This document shows positions 9,255 to 18,065 of a stretch of DNA of 64,000 nt, in pieces. Origin of the DNA: Flavobacterium sp. KACC 22761 (GTDB taxonomy: Bacteria; Bacteroidota; Bacteroidia; Flavobacteriales; Flavobacteriaceae); NCBI RefSeq assembly GCF_034058155.1, contig NZ_CP139148.1, forward strand, positions 62,001 to 126,000, given 5' to 3'. Each line of letters starts with the position of its first letter. The first letter of the stretch is position 1. The notes beneath the pieces are model-generated. The model was not told the DNA's origin. It did not search any database and was given only the letters and a program-made list of their open reading frames with translations. The translations under genes were made by a program, and so were the position numbers.

Positions 9255-9291
9255 AAATTAAAGAATTGGCGATACCATTAAATTATAACTC

Positions 9292-9813
9292 TTACTTCTT
9301 AATTTCATCATTTTTAGGTGGATGCAGTTCACCATCATAAGAAATTGGAGCCCTATTGTTACTAGTAACCGATAAAGAAGCTCCTCCATCAAAAAATATT
9401 GTAAACAAAAGATCGAAAACATCATCTTTACCTTTCACAGTAGTTTTGACAGTAACCTTTTTTTTGCTTTTGTCAATTTTGGTATTTTCAGGAACGCCCT
9501 CGAATTTAATTCCGCCATCACCGCCGTAAGCTACATTATAAGCTCGACCAAAAAAAGGAAGATCACAGGTTGTTTTTGTTTCGTTGAATTTTAAAAAATA
9601 AGTATTGTAATCTAGATTCAAAAGCCTTCCGCCTTGCGGCGTTGCTTTTTGCGCTTCAAAAACAAAGTTTTTGGAGTCAATTAAAGCTTCAATTTCTTTT
9701 TGCTTTTGCAATTCACGTTCTGCTTTAAGTTCTTTTTTGGATTTTCCCTGAGCGAAAGCCGGAAAACTCAAAAAGCTTACAAACACTATTAAAATGGATA
9801 ATTTAACTGACAT
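9292..9813 (-). CDS. DUF4251 family exported protein
   Basis: 173 residues with a signal peptide (residues 1-21, PAFAQ). After a Lys/Glu-rich linker (SKKELKAERELQKQKE) comes a beta-rich domain with NYTYFL-like and DLPFFGRAY segments, which matches DUF4251 proteins of Bacteroidota. No catalytic residues are known. It may be co-transcribed with the barrel gene downstream (37-base gap) and the META gene upstream (35-base gap), which would make a small envelope operon. Confidence 0.75.
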   Translation of the reverse strand: MSVKLSILIVFVSFLSFPAFAQGKSKKELKAERELQKQKEIEALIDSKNFVFEAQKATPQGGRLLNLDYNTYFLKFNETKTTCDLPFFGRAYNVAYGGDGGIKFEGVPENTKIDKSKKKVTVKTTVKGKDDVFDLLFTIFFDGGASLSVTSNNRAPISYDGELHPPKNDEIKK

Positions 9814-9848
9814 AAAATAAAAATTTAAGCGTTAAAAATAGAATGCTT

Positions 9849-10274
9849 TTATTTTTTAGTAAATCGCATCATAGCAATATCTCCAGAAATAAAATTTAAA
9901 GTTTTTCCGTCATCGGTAACATCATAAGAAGTTATTTTTTGAAGCGTGCTCATAAAAACCTGCTCGCCTTGCCCGTCCATGCACATCATTTTCGTAACTG
10001 CCATTGGCTGGGTAAAATCAATTTTATTGCCATCAACAACTAGTTTTCCAGTAAATGAATTACAACTGTTGTTTCCTGAAACCTGATTTTCTTTTGTATT
10101 GAAATTGATCGTCGGCTTTTTATTGGGATATAAACCATCAAAAGTTATTCGTGGACCGGTAATGTAATTGAGTTCCCAATTTCCATCTAGTTTCGAAACT
10201 GAATCTGTTTTTTGGCATTTGCATGAAATTAGCATTACTGCAAAGAAAACAAGGGTAAAAAAATTCTTCATCAT
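9849..10274 (-). CDS. META-domain lipoprotein (HslJ-like)
   Basis: 141 residues if the ATG at 10274 is used. An upstream in-frame ATG at 10286 would put four extra residues before the signal peptide and is less likely. The lipobox is LISC. The META domain is visible as the sequence from LDGNWELNYITG through NFNTKENQVSGNNSCNSFTGKL to a closing MMRFTK, typical of E. coli HslJ and related heat- or novobiocin-linked lipoproteins. It probably sits in the outer or inner membrane facing the periplasm. Its molecular role is unknown. Confidence 0.8.
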   Translation of the reverse strand: MMKNFFTLVFFAVMLISCKCQKTDSVSKLDGNWELNYITGPRITFDGLYPNKKPTINFNTKENQVSGNNSCNSFTGKLVVDGNKIDFTQPMAVTKMMCMDGQGEQVFMSTLQKITSYDVTDDGKTLNFISGDIAMMRFTKK

Positions 10275-10487
10275 AACGTTAAGCATTAAAAATTAATGAA
10301 ATATAAAACGAGATTTGGGAAATTTTTCGTTAAAAACCTATACGAATTTAAGCAATATTTTTGTGTTCTCAGCGCAAACTAGTATTAATTTACGCTTAAT
10401 AGTTTTAGATTTATTTAACTTTTAAAGTAAATTTTATCACCTTTTTTATGTTAAATTTACTTAATTATTAATTTAAATGCCTCTCAT

Positions 10488-11015
10488 ATGAAAAAAGCAA
10501 TTGTTTCTTTCGCTATAATTACAGCCTTAGTCATTGGCTGTAAGACCAATACAAAATCAAATGACGCCAAAACTTTAACTGTAAATTTGGAGCCAAAAAG
10601 CAACAGTACCGTTAGCGGAACTGCAACTTTTACAGAGAAAAACGGAAAAGTGACTTTTGTTGCAAAAGTTGCCGGATTGCAGCCTGGCGTTCATGCCATT
10701 CACATTCATGAAAAATCAGATTGTTCTGTTGCAGACGGAAGTTCAGCTGGAGGACACTGGAATCCAACTTTCAAAAAACATGGAAAATGGGGAGTTGGCG
10801 AATACCATAAAGGTGATATCGGGAACTTTACTGCAGATGCAAAAGGAAACGGAACGATCACTTTGACTACAGACGAATGGTGTGTAGGCTGTGGTGATGC
10901 AACCAAAGATGTTTTAGGAAAAGGTTTAATAGTACATCAAGGAACAGACGACTTCACCACTCAACCTACTGGAAATGCAGGCGGTAGAGTTGCTTGTGCA
11001 GGAATCATCAAATAA
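10488..11015 (+). CDS. sodC: Cu/Zn superoxide dismutase lipoprotein
   Basis: 175 residues with a lipobox (VIGC, Cys18), so the enzyme is membrane-anchored in the periplasm, where it converts superoxide to hydrogen peroxide and oxygen. Metal ligands are present: His72 and His74 in HAIHIHE, bridging His90 in GGHWNP, His98, His107 and Asp110 in YHKGD, and His150 in IVHQGTDD. The structural disulfide is Cys79-Cys170. A second cysteine pair, Cys132 and Cys135 in WCVGCGD, is additional to the classic set and is discussed under findings. It is a single gene with its own terminator. Confidence 0.93.
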   Translation: MKKAIVSFAIITALVIGCKTNTKSNDAKTLTVNLEPKSNSTVSGTATFTEKNGKVTFVAKVAGLQPGVHAIHIHEKSDCSVADGSSAGGHWNPTFKKHGKWGVGEYHKGDIGNFTADAKGNGTITLTTDEWCVGCGDATKDVLGKGLIVHQGTDDFTTQPTGNAGGRVACAGIIK

Positions 11016-11026
11016 TAAAAAAACGC

Positions 11027-11072
11027 AATAACCACTATTTTTTCACAAAATCTAGTGGTTATTTCATTTTAA
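11027..11072 (+). terminator. Terminator after sodC
   Basis: An 11-bp stem (AATAACCACTA at 11027-11037 with TAGTGGTTATT at 11053-11063) is followed by a T-rich tail. Confidence 0.8.
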
Positions 11073-11099
11073 ATAAATCCTAAAACAAGAAAAAAAAAT

Positions 11100-11107
11100 T
11101 AGCTTTG
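11100..11107 (+). promoter_or_regulatory. Bacteroidota -7 promoter element of the LETM1-related gene
   Basis: TAGCTTTG matches TAnnTTTG and lies 19 bases before the ATG at 11127. No convincing -33 TTG is seen upstream. Confidence 0.5.
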
Positions 11108-11126
11108 CATTTTCAAATTAAAGTTA

Positions 11127-12329
11127 ATGATTAACGCATCGGCACCAGGCTGGATAGATAAGTTTTTTAGTGAACAGAAGTTTTCAGAAGCTATTCCTTT
11201 TGAAACCACTGATTCCTTTTACTATAAAGTAAGAGAAACTGGTTTTATATACGGACATATCATTGCTATTGATTCGCAATTTCCTATTCCGATAAAAGGC
11301 TGGTTTAAGACCGAAATTTCAAAAGTAGCGTTACTTAATACCTTGTATCATGTTTTTTGTTTGGAAAAAAGAAATTCTGAACCAAATAACTTTATTGCAG
11401 AAGCTTTAAAATTCTACAACCAAATGAACCCAGAGGGTTTTAATTTGTTTAAAATTTTGCTTCCAAAAGACACTCCTTCTCTTTCATTAGAAAACATAAT
11501 TGACCAAAGAGTTCAAACAAACGACAGTATTATCAGTAAAAACTTTTCGCATTTAGTTACAAATGCTTTGTTGTTTATCGATGTTTTGGCCTTCAGACAA
11601 TATTTAGAACATGGTGCTATTCCCGATAAATATTTAAAACGAATAGAAGAAACCGTTCTAGGAATCGTTGGACTTGCACTAAAAACAAAAACAGTCAAAT
11701 CACAGCACGACGATTTATTGATAAAACTTTTTGAAGCATCAATTCGTTATTCTAAATTTTCGAAAGTTACAGTTGAAACGCTTGAAACATTGTCTTTAGA
11801 TTATTTCAAAAACACTTTAGAACATTATTATTTGATCGATATGGCTGGAATGGCTTTGTGGAGTGATGGTGTTGTGGAGAATGAAGAAGCTTACTTTTTA
11901 TATTCATTAGGTTCAACAATGGGCGTTTCAGATGATTTTGTGACCAAAAGCATTGCAACAACCAACACGTTTATTACAACTCATAAAAAGAAAATACCGT
12001 ATTTTAATTACTCAAATCCGGTGAAACATTTTTATGACCAAATGACACACACAGTTGTAAAACTGATTATTAGAAACAAAAACCGATTGGTAAAAGAAAT
12101 TGTTCAAAGCAAGGAATTGATGGTGCTTTTGGCTTATTCTACAACAAGAGATTTAGATGCCAAAGAAAAGAAAAAAGTAAAAAAACAGCTTTTGGATATC
12201 TGCAAAACTATTCCGTCATTGACAATCTTTTTGCTTCCAGGAGGAAGTTTGCTATTGCCGATTCTGATTAAGTTTATTCCGACTATGCTTCCGTCTGCTT
12301 TTAATGAAAATCTTGACGAAAACGAATAA
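11127..12329 (+). CDS. LETM1-related biofilm-associated protein
   Basis: 400 residues, mostly alpha-helical. The C-terminal part, KKKVKKQLLDICKTIPSL followed by a hydrophobic LPGGSLLLPILIKFIP, resembles the membrane-embedded core motif of LETM1, the mitochondrial cation/proton carrier. The name used for Flavobacteriia homologues is LETM1-related biofilm-associated protein, and I use it as a family label only. There is one clear hydrophobic segment near residues 370-390 and no signal peptide. Whether it transports ions or organises membranes is unknown. It stands alone between terminators. Confidence 0.75.
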   Translation: MINASAPGWIDKFFSEQKFSEAIPFETTDSFYYKVRETGFIYGHIIAIDSQFPIPIKGWFKTEISKVALLNTLYHVFCLEKRNSEPNNFIAEALKFYNQMNPEGFNLFKILLPKDTPSLSLENIIDQRVQTNDSIISKNFSHLVTNALLFIDVLAFRQYLEHGAIPDKYLKRIEETVLGIVGLALKTKTVKSQHDDLLIKLFEASIRYSKFSKVTVETLETLSLDYFKNTLEHYYLIDMAGMALWSDGVVENEEAYFLYSLGSTMGVSDDFVTKSIATTNTFITTHKKKIPYFNYSNPVKHFYDQMTHTVVKLIIRNKNRLVKEIVQSKELMVLLAYSTTRDLDAKEKKKVKKQLLDICKTIPSLTIFLLPGGSLLLPILIKFIPTMLPSAFNENLDENE

Positions 12330-12334
12330 AAAAA

Positions 12335-12363
12335 AAATCGCCCTTTTGAGGCGATTTTTTGTT
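12335..12363. terminator. Bidirectional terminator, LETM1-related gene / carbonic anhydrase
   Basis: The stem AATCGCC/GGCGATT (12338-12344, 12352-12358) has an A run before it and a T run after it, between convergent genes. Confidence 0.85.
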
Positions 12364-12368
12364 TTCTA

Positions 12369-13004
12369 TTATAAATCCAGCTGATAAACAGAGTCTAGTT
12401 CATCATTTGAACTGATTGTTACATTCAAATCAGTTACAAAACCAGAATTTAATCCGTAAACCCATCCGTGAAGCATCAAGTCTTGACCATTTTTCCAAGC
12501 TCCTTGTACAATTGATGTTTTAGCCAAATTGTAAACTTGTTCTTTAGCATTGATTTCAACAAAAGCATTAAAACGCTCTGTTTCGTCTTCAATTGAATTC
12601 AGATATTTATCGTGTAAACGGTATTCATCTTTAATATGACGAATCCAGTTGTCGATAATCCCAACTGATTGATTACCCATAGCTGCTTTTACACCGCCGC
12701 ATCCGTAATGTCCGCAAACAATAATGTGCTTAATTTTTAAAACATTTACTGCATAATCTAGTACACTCAACATATTCATATCAGAGTGAACAACCATATT
12801 TGCAATGTTTCTATGTACAAAAACTTCACCTGGTTTTGCTCCCACAATTTCGTTTGCAGGAACACGGCTGTCAGAACATCCAATCCACAATAATGGCGGT
12901 TGTTGTCCTTTAGCCAAATCCGCAAAATAATTAGGATCTTTTGCTAATGAAGTTTCAACCCACTTCTTATTGTTTTCTAATAACTGCTCATAAAATTTTC
13001 TCAT
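12369..13004 (-). CDS. can: Beta-class carbonic anhydrase
   Basis: 211 residues from the ATG at 13004, where homology to E. coli Can begins (MRKFYEQLLENN). A longer in-frame start at 13049 would add 15 residues that look non-coding. It interconverts CO2 and bicarbonate. Zinc ligands are Cys43, Asp45 (CSDSRVP), His99 and Cys102 (GHYGCGG), and the Asp45-Arg47 dyad of type-I enzymes is intact. It is the last gene of a minus-strand group with the SulP carrier (119-base gap), which points to inorganic-carbon supply. Confidence 0.95.
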   Translation of the reverse strand: MRKFYEQLLENNKKWVETSLAKDPNYFADLAKGQQPPLLWIGCSDSRVPANEIVGAKPGEVFVHRNIANMVVHSDMNMLSVLDYAVNVLKIKHIIVCGHYGCGGVKAAMGNQSVGIIDNWIRHIKDEYRLHDKYLNSIEDETERFNAFVEINAKEQVYNLAKTSIVQGAWKNGQDLMLHGWVYGLNSGFVTDLNVTISSNDELDSVYQLDL

Positions 13005-13123
13005 TTCTTTTATTTTTTGAATGGTATTTCTATTGCATAAGTGCATCAAAAAAACTTATGTAAAGTTACCTAAATTTTGATATTTCTTATGTCATAGAAA
13101 TACTTTAATTTTTATTATTTATT

Positions 13124-14773
13124 TTAAAACTGTTCTTTTATCGTTTCTTTTTTCACCAAAGCTCTTTTAGCAACATCATAATAATGCTCAATGGTAACAT
13201 GATTATTGTTTTCTGGTGTATTCTCCAACTCGTATGCCTCTTTAAAACCTTTAAGTTTTACTTTGATGTTTTCATCGATTGCACGTGTTTCTTTAAACTC
13301 ACGAATCAGATCTAAAACATCATGAGCGATATACTCAGTATCATGAGCATTGATAACCACTTTAGAATTCTCTGGAATCTCGTTTAAAGTTTGTTTAATC
13401 GCTGCTTTATTCAAGAAGGAAACTTCCTGAGCTAAATCGATATGAATAATATCTCCATCTTCATACTCTTCTTTTTTGAAGATATAAGCTCTTTTTAAGT
13501 TTCCTCTCAATACAAAAATAATACTGATTATAATTCCCAACGCAACCCCTTTCAGCAAATCTGTAGCAACAACAAAGACTAATGTTGCTATAAAAGGCAC
13601 AAATTGATATTTGCCCTTTTCCCAGAAATGCATGAAAGTTGCTGGTTTAGCTAATTTATAACCTACTAAAATTAAAACTGTAGCCAAAGTTGCTAATGGA
13701 ATCTTATTTAAAATTGCCGGAATCGACAAAACACTAATCAATAAAAACAAACCGTGAATAATAGTTGACATTTTAGATTTTGCACCTGCATTATTATTTG
13801 CAGATGATCTAACTACTACAGATGTCATTGGCAATCCGCCTAAAAGCGAACTGATCATGTTACCAATTCCTTGTGCTCTAAGTTCGACATTTGTATCTGT
13901 ATAACGTTTTTGAACATCCATTCTATCCGAAGCTTCGATACATAATAATGTTTCAATTGAAGCTACAATAGCAATTGTAACAGCTACAACCCACACTTGA
14001 GGATTTGTAACTGCACTAAAATTCGGAAGAATCAAAATCGATTTAAAATCATCAAAAGATTTTGGCACTGGCAACGAAACCAAATGTTCTTTTGCAATTG
14101 CCAATGAACTTCCAGACGAAACAAAGACTTCATTAAGCACAACACCAGCAATAACGGCAACTAGTGCACCTGGAACTAATTTCAAGCTTTTTAAAAATGG
14201 TACTTTATCCCAAGCAAGCAATATTACAAGTGAAACCGCCGAAATAACAACAGCACCTAATTGAATGTGATTGATAACATCAAATAAAAATGAAAACGAA
14301 TTACTTCCATCGTTTTGAATAAAAGCCTGATCACCTTCAAAATCAGCGTCATAACCAAAAGCGTGGGGCAATTGTTTTAAAATGATAATGATACCAATAC
14401 CGGCCAACATCCCTTCGATTACATTTGTTGGAAAATAATTTGATATACTTCCGGCTTTCAAAAATCCTAATGCTAATTGAATTATTCCTGCGATAAAAAC
14501 AGACAGTAAAAACACATCAAAAGCACCAAAATCAGTAATAGCGGTTAAAATAATTGCTGTTAATCCAGCAGCAGGACCTGAAACGCTAATATGTGATTGG
14601 CTTAAATAACCTACTACTAAACCACCAACAACGCCAGCAATAATTCCAGAAAATAATGGCGCTCCAGAAGCCATTGCGATACCTAAACACAACGGAAGAG
14701 CCACCAAAAAAACCACCAAACCTGAGGCAAAATCAGATTTTAGGTTAGCAAAAAGATTGATTTTTTTTGTCAT
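13124..14773 (-). CDS. SulP-family anion carrier, probable bicarbonate/sulfate transporter
   Basis: 549 residues. The N-terminal two thirds hold the many hydrophobic helices of SLC26/SulP proteins, starting with the LKSDFASGLVVFLVALPLCLGIA-type segment and the family signature GVVGGLVVGYLSQSHISVSGPAAG. The C-terminal part, from about residue 430, is a STAS-like cytoplasmic domain. Substrate cannot be read from sequence, but the neighbouring carbonic anhydrase gene argues for bicarbonate uptake, as in BicA. A small membrane-protein gene lies 78 bases upstream on the same strand. Confidence 0.9.
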   Translation of the reverse strand: MTKKINLFANLKSDFASGLVVFLVALPLCLGIAMASGAPLFSGIIAGVVGGLVVGYLSQSHISVSGPAAGLTAIILTAITDFGAFDVFLLSVFIAGIIQLALGFLKAGSISNYFPTNVIEGMLAGIGIIIILKQLPHAFGYDADFEGDQAFIQNDGSNSFSFLFDVINHIQLGAVVISAVSLVILLAWDKVPFLKSLKLVPGALVAVIAGVVLNEVFVSSGSSLAIAKEHLVSLPVPKSFDDFKSILILPNFSAVTNPQVWVVAVTIAIVASIETLLCIEASDRMDVQKRYTDTNVELRAQGIGNMISSLLGGLPMTSVVVRSSANNNAGAKSKMSTIIHGLFLLISVLSIPAILNKIPLATLATVLILVGYKLAKPATFMHFWEKGKYQFVPFIATLVFVVATDLLKGVALGIIISIIFVLRGNLKRAYIFKKEEYEDGDIIHIDLAQEVSFLNKAAIKQTLNEIPENSKVVINAHDTEYIAHDVLDLIREFKETRAIDENIKVKLKGFKEAYELENTPENNNHVTIEHYYDVAKRALVKKETIKEQF

Positions 14774-14851
14774 AACACAATACTAAAAAATTATTCATTA
14801 AAGACTGACCGCATTTATGCAAATGCAGTTCATTCAAGATAATCGGAAGTA

Positions 14852-15136
14852 TTATGCCAAGTTAGGGGGTGGAGCAAAAATGCTCGGAGAAATATTCTCT
14901 AATTTTACAATATTTTCAGACGCTATGGTCTTTTTTTCAATATAAACTGGCACTATTACCTCATGCTGAAGTATTGCTGGATAAACAGCAGCCTTAAGTT
15001 CTTTATGTGAGTGCTCCTCTTCAGAAAAACTGAAAAACATAGACGTATCATTGCTTTTCTTCAATAACGTCACCACAGTTGGTGTTGCCAAGAAAGCAAT
15101 GAATATGAATAATAATATGCGAGCAACTAATTTCAT
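14852..15136 (-). CDS. Small single-pass membrane protein of unknown function
   Basis: 94 residues. One N-terminal hydrophobic helix (about 6-24) carries a TPTVVTLLKK end, followed by an acidic and His-containing stretch (FSFSEEEHSHKE) and a C-terminus ending in SIFAPPPNLA. I do not recognise a family. It starts a minus-strand run with the SulP carrier and carbonic anhydrase, so an accessory role in that transport system is possible but not shown. Confidence 0.65.
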   Translation of the reverse strand: MKLVARILLFIFIAFLATPTVVTLLKKSNDTSMFFSFSEEEHSHKELKAAVYPAILQHEVIVPVYIEKKTIASENIVKLENISPSIFAPPPNLA

Positions 15137-15200
15137 TGAGGCAAAAATAGCGTTAAAGAAATAAAATCAAAGTTTTTTTTATAGAAATTTAACACTAACA

Positions 15201-15238
15201 AAAAAGCAGAACGCAATTTTCATGTCATTCTGCTTTTA
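15201..15238 (-). terminator. Terminator after dps
   Basis: AAAAGCAGAA at 15202-15211 pairs with TTCTGCTTTT at 15228-15237. On the minus strand it ends in a U run, 20 bases after the dps stop. Confidence 0.75.
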
Positions 15239-15258
15239 ATTTATTAAAATACAATCAT

Positions 15259-15738
15259 TTAAATCGTTTCTTCAAGCCATGCATTCATCATCCAGATTGT
15301 TTTTTCTTGCTCTGCGATGAAGTCGCTCATCATAGAATTTGTCCCTTCGTCATTAATTTCTCCAGACTTATTTAAGATTTCTCTTTCAATTTTCAACAAA
15401 TCAGATAACGAATGTACAATTAATTGAACGGCTTTTTCATCATTTGAGATGTTTTTCCCAACTGTCAATTTATTATGTTTGATATAATCTTCAAAAGTAT
15501 GCAATGGAGTACCACCAATAGTCAAAACTCTTTCTGCTATCATATCAATTTTAAGTTGAGAATCTGTATATAATTCTTCAAATTTTACATGAAGATCAAA
15601 AAAACGCTTGCCGCGAATATTCCAATGAATCCCTCTTAAATTTTGATAATATATTTGAAAATTGGACAATAAAATATTCAATTCCTGTACTAACAATTCT
15701 GATTCTTTTACTGGTAATCCTAAAATATTTGTTTTCAT
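15259..15738 (-). CDS. dps: Dps-type ferritin-like DNA protection protein
   Basis: 159 residues. It forms the dodecameric miniferritin that oxidises iron with hydrogen peroxide and shields DNA. The ferroxidase residues have the exact spacing of E. coli Dps: His38 (GIHWN), His50 (DLH), Glu54, Asp65 and Glu69 (QLKIDMIAERV), that is 12, 4, 11 and 4 residues apart. The acid at 54 replaces Asp. It is divergent from oxyR, and a TAnnTTTG element is placed correctly for it. Induction by OxyR under peroxide is the expected regulation. Confidence 0.92.
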   Translation of the reverse strand: MKTNILGLPVKESELLVQELNILLSNFQIYYQNLRGIHWNIRGKRFFDLHVKFEELYTDSQLKIDMIAERVLTIGGTPLHTFEDYIKHNKLTVGKNISNDEKAVQLIVHSLSDLLKIEREILNKSGEINDEGTNSMMSDFIAEQEKTIWMMNAWLEETI

Positions 15739-15764
15739 AATCTATTTTTTACACTAATTTACTA

Positions 15765-15772
15765 CAAATTTA
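15765..15772 (-). promoter_or_regulatory. -7 promoter element of dps
   Basis: CAAATTTA on the plus strand reads TAAATTTG on the minus strand, 26 bases from the dps ATG. No -33 TTG is visible at the usual distance, which fits an activator-dependent (OxyR) promoter. Confidence 0.5.
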
Positions 15773-15816
15773 AAGTAAGTTCAGAAAAAATTATATAAAT
15801 AAAAATTATATTTCCT

Positions 15817-15824
15817 TATTTTTG
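15817..15824 (+). promoter_or_regulatory. -7 promoter element of oxyR
   Basis: TATTTTTG matches TAnnTTTG and lies 20 bases before the oxyR ATG. The dps and oxyR elements face outward from a shared intergenic region of about 105 bases, where an OxyR operator is expected. Confidence 0.5.
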
Positions 15825-15844
15825 CATCAAAAATTACTATCAAT

Positions 15845-16789
15845 ATGACTATAACTCAACTACAATATGTATTAGCTGTTGCAGAGCATAAAAATTTTAC
15901 TCTAGCTGCTGAAAAGTGTTTTGTAACACAGCCAACTTTGAGCATGCAGATTCAAAAAATTGAAGAAGAACTTAATATCTTAATTTTTGACCGAAGTAAA
16001 AAGCCAATCCAGCTAACAGATATTGGACAAAAAATAGTAAGTCAAGCTAAAAATATTGTCAACGAAGCGGACCGAATCAAAGATATCGTCGAGCAACAAA
16101 AAGGATTTATTGGTGGTGAATTCCGTTTAGGAATTATCCCGACCATTATGCCTACGCTCTTGCCAATGTTTTTGAATAATTTCATAAAGAAATATCCAAA
16201 GGTTAAGCTTTTGATCGAAGAGCTTAATACAGAAGAAATTATTGTGAAATTAAAAAACGGACATCTTGATGCTGCAATTGCGGCAACGCCACTTGAAGAT
16301 GAAAAAATAAAAGAAATTGTTTTATACTTCGAGCCATTTGTAGCATACATTCCTGAACATCATGCTAGTTTTGAAAAACAAGAAATTGAAGTTGCAGACT
16401 TAAATCTAAATGAAATTTTACTTTTACAAGACGGGCATTGCTTTAGAGATGGAATCTTAAATCTTTGCAAAAGCGTTTCTGATATCGATCAAACTAATTT
16501 CCAGATTCAAAGTGGTAGTTTTGAAACTCTAATTAAATTAGCAGACGAAGGCCTTGGTACAACATTACTTCCGTATTTGCACACCTTGGATTTGAAAGAA
16601 TCCGATAAACTGAAACTACGAAACTTTAAGGAACCAAAACCTGCTCGAGAAGTAAGTTTGATTTACCCTAAAAGCGAATTAAAAATGCAAATCATTGATG
16701 CCCTCCGATCCACAATTGCAGGCGTTGTAAAAGGCGCAATTGTTTTTCAGAATGTTCAAATCATCAGTCCGCTACAAAAGAAAGCGTAA
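15845..16789 (+). CDS. oxyR: Peroxide-sensing LysR-family regulator OxyR
   Basis: 314 residues. The N-terminal LysR winged helix is complete (MTITQLQYVLAVAEHKNF, then FVTQPTLSMQIQKIEEEL). In the sensor domain the redox cysteines fall at Cys199 and Cys208 (HCFRDGILNLC), the same numbers as in E. coli OxyR, so disulfide-switched activation by hydrogen peroxide is well supported. It is divergent from dps, its usual target. A C-terminal tail of about ten residues (ISPLQKKA) is slightly longer than in E. coli. Confidence 0.95.
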   Translation: MTITQLQYVLAVAEHKNFTLAAEKCFVTQPTLSMQIQKIEEELNILIFDRSKKPIQLTDIGQKIVSQAKNIVNEADRIKDIVEQQKGFIGGEFRLGIIPTIMPTLLPMFLNNFIKKYPKVKLLIEELNTEEIIVKLKNGHLDAAIAATPLEDEKIKEIVLYFEPFVAYIPEHHASFEKQEIEVADLNLNEILLLQDGHCFRDGILNLCKSVSDIDQTNFQIQSGSFETLIKLADEGLGTTLLPYLHTLDLKESDKLKLRNFKEPKPAREVSLIYPKSELKMQIIDALRSTIAGVVKGAIVFQNVQIISPLQKKA

Positions 16790-16790
16790 T

Positions 16791-16822
16791 AAAAAAGGAG
16801 CCAATTTGGCTCCTTTTCTTTT
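16791..16822. terminator. Bidirectional terminator after oxyR
   Basis: AAGGAGCCAA and TTGGCTCCTT form a stem with a very short loop, flanked by A and T runs. It separates oxyR from a convergent small gene. Confidence 0.8.
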
Positions 16823-17018
16823 ATACTTTTATCAGTAGTAGACTTTGTTTTAATTCTGGTTTCTCGATTACAAAACTTAACAACCATTCTTGTAATTGTT
16901 CCATTTCGTAAGGTAACAGTGTTTTGATAGCTTTTTCTAGCTCTTTGCAGAAAAGCACCGGATCGAAACTTACTCTCTCAAGTATTGATTTCGTGTAATC
17001 AAACATCATTTTTGACAT
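16821..17018 (-). CDS. Small conserved-looking protein of unknown function
   Basis: 65 residues (or 61 from the internal ATG at residue 5, MFDYTK). It looks like a compact helical cytosolic protein: SILERVSFDPVLFCKELEKAIKTLLP, then EQLQEWLLSFV. I do not recognise a domain. The coding frame is well formed and a terminator follows. It lies downstream of mnmD on the same strand, with a 165-base gap. Confidence 0.6.
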   Translation of the reverse strand: MSKMMFDYTKSILERVSFDPVLFCKELEKAIKTLLPYEMEQLQEWLLSFVIEKPELKQSLLLIKV

Positions 17019-17183
17019 AATAAAATAAGATTTTTGGGGTTATCTAATTTTTTAAACTCGCACCAAATTTAAACAAATAACCTTTATAACGACTCTTTTT
17101 AACTATTATTTTTAAAAACTTTAGCAACGAATACGTTTTCTTAAAACATATACATCAATCTAGAATTATTCTAAATAATTGAT

Positions 17184-17849
17184 CTAAGCGTTTTTAAAAG
17201 CGCGAAACATTTCTCGTTTTCCTGGAGGACCAGCCAATTTTTCGACAGTAAAACCAACCGAAATCATATTTCTTTTCACAACTCCGCGAGCGGCGTATGT
17301 AACTAAAACGCCATTTGGTTTTAAACTATTGTACATTTTTTGAAAAATTTCTTCACTCCACAATTCAGGCTGCACCCTAAATCCGAAGGCGTCAAAGTAA
17401 ATCAAATCAAAAGTTTCAAAATCGTCGATTTCATCAAAAAATTGTTTCCTTTTGGTTAACGAGAACGTGCGGCTAAGTTCGGTTTTCTCGTTCCATTCAC
17501 TTTTATGCATTTTTTCAAAAATGTTGTCAAATTCCAATGCTTCCAACTCCGCAACATAATTCATCGCTAAAACTTCCTCTGAATTGACAGGATAAGCTTC
17601 TACTCCAACATAATCAATAACCTGTTTTTTTCTTTCTGATTCCAAAAAAGTAATAAATGCATTCAAACCAGTCCCGAAACCAATTTCTAAAATCGCTACC
17701 GAATTATTTTCAAATAACGAAAGTCCATTCTTTATAAATACGTGTTTGGCTTCTTGTATTGCACCATGTTTTGAATGATAACTTTCGTTCCATTCTTCCA
17801 AATGAATTGTAGTTGAGCCATCTAGCGTTTTAATTATTTCTCTTTTCAC
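17184..17849 (-). CDS. mnmD: tRNA 5-methylaminomethyl-2-thiouridine methyltransferase MnmD
   Basis: 221 residues, a stand-alone version of the methyltransferase half of E. coli MnmC. It methylates nm5s2U at wobble position 34 to mnm5s2U with S-adenosylmethionine. The SAM-binding motif ILEIGFGTGLNAF spans residues 53-65. The later DLIYFDAFG and the C-terminal FTVEKLAGPPGKREM are family signatures. The FAD-dependent oxidase half is absent, as is usual in Bacteroidota. Confidence 0.9.
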   Translation of the reverse strand: MKREIIKTLDGSTTIHLEEWNESYHSKHGAIQEAKHVFIKNGLSLFENNSVAILEIGFGTGLNAFITFLESERKKQVIDYVGVEAYPVNSEEVLAMNYVAELEALEFDNIFEKMHKSEWNEKTELSRTFSLTKRKQFFDEIDDFETFDLIYFDAFGFRVQPELWSEEIFQKMYNSLKPNGVLVTYAARGVVKRNMISVGFTVEKLAGPPGKREMFRAFKNA

Positions 17850-18065
17850 GATTTTCGAATTTTATAATGGTGTTTTACTGATTTTCAGTCTGTTTTAATC
17901 ATCAAATTTAGTCAAAACTAATGCGTAAAGCCTTAAAAAATCGCGCTTTTTTCATAAATTCTTTATAAAACTTACTTAAAATTTTAGGTTTATTATAAGA
18001 TAAATAAATCTCAGTTAAACACAGGAATTAATGCGGTTTTACCAAGGAAATTACATATTTTTCCG

